Assembly: GCA_022774485.1 (NCBI GenBank)
Contig: JALFLX010000124.1
Coordinates: 1 to 14,115 of the forward strand
DNA: 14,115 nucleotides
Source: Bacilli bacterium
GTDB taxonomy: Bacteria > Bacillota_I > Bacilli_A > RFN20 > CAG-288
Direction of reading: 5' to 3'
In this document: in pieces, positions 13,311 to 14,115 of the stretch
Layout of the letters: the number at the start of each line of letters is the position of its first letter
How positions within the stretch are numbered: the stretch's first letter is position 1
Notes under the pieces: model-generated
Told to the model about the DNA's origin: nothing
The model's input: the letters and a program-made list of their open reading frames with translations, nothing else
The model's database searches: none
Made by a program: the position numbers and the translations under genes

Positions 13311-13337
13311 AAAAGCCAGCCCTTTCGGACTGGCTTT
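13311..13337 (-). terminator. pnp: rho-independent terminator of pnp
   Basis: On the minus strand AAAGCCAG (13330-13337) pairs with CTGGCTTT (13312-13319) around a ten-base loop, followed by TTTT and an A/T-rich stretch. It begins six bases after the pnp stop. Confidence 0.88.
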
Positions 13338-13342
13338 GGAAT

Positions 13343-14115
<773 letters not shown>

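Overview
The window looks like chromosome from a Bacillota (Firmicutes) bacterium of the Bacilli/Erysipelotrichia type. The main pointer is rpoE, the RNA polymerase delta subunit, a Firmicutes/Tenericutes gene, lying directly after argS as in many Bacilli. Other pointers are Gram-positive Shine-Dalgarno sites, short-form glucose-6-phosphate isomerase, lipoproteins with classic lipoboxes, and an InlB-type repeat lipoprotein typical of gut Firmicutes. TGA is a normal stop (ispD, argS, ispF, ychF, nrnA and cysQ all end in it), so the Mycoplasma code is excluded. Base composition is moderate by eye. Species cannot be named. The content is mostly housekeeping; no phage, insertion sequence, CRISPR array or defence cluster is visible.

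Layout: nearly everything is on the minus strand. Region 1 (1-290) has tRNA-Tyr and tRNA-Val behind a near-consensus promoter. Region 2 (290-2402, minus) has ispD then pgi, ending in a strong terminator. Region 3 (2483-3736, plus) is the only plus-strand block: a LemA-like membrane protein and a transaldolase, diverging from ispD and sharing a two-way terminator with the next block. Region 4 (3739-10940, minus) is a long head-to-tail gene string: ychF, ispF, argS, rpoE, then (after a terminator-like hairpin) nrnA, cysQ and a secreted 5'-nucleotidase lipoprotein. Region 5 (11000-13120, minus) is a single 649-residue repeat lipoprotein with its own promoter and terminator. Region 6 (13311-14115, minus) is the 3' part of pnp, whose start lies beyond the window.

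Together: pgi and the transaldolase belong to central sugar metabolism. ispD and ispF are two steps of the MEP isoprenoid pathway, in separate transcription units. pnp and nrnA cover RNA decay, from long RNA to nanoRNA. nrnA and cysQ both can recycle pAp to AMP, and the overlapping surface nucleotidase would act on nucleotides outside the cell. argS, ychF, rpoE and the tRNAs serve translation and transcription.

The points most worth a second look are: tRNA-Tyr with C instead of the near-universal T at position 55; an ispD promoter placed so close to the start codon that the mRNA is probably leaderless; a terminator-like hairpin before nrnA containing a perfect anti-Shine-Dalgarno; a seven-module diverged InlB-like lipoprotein; and the three-phosphohydrolase overlap cluster. 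I found no convincing undescribed multi-gene system.
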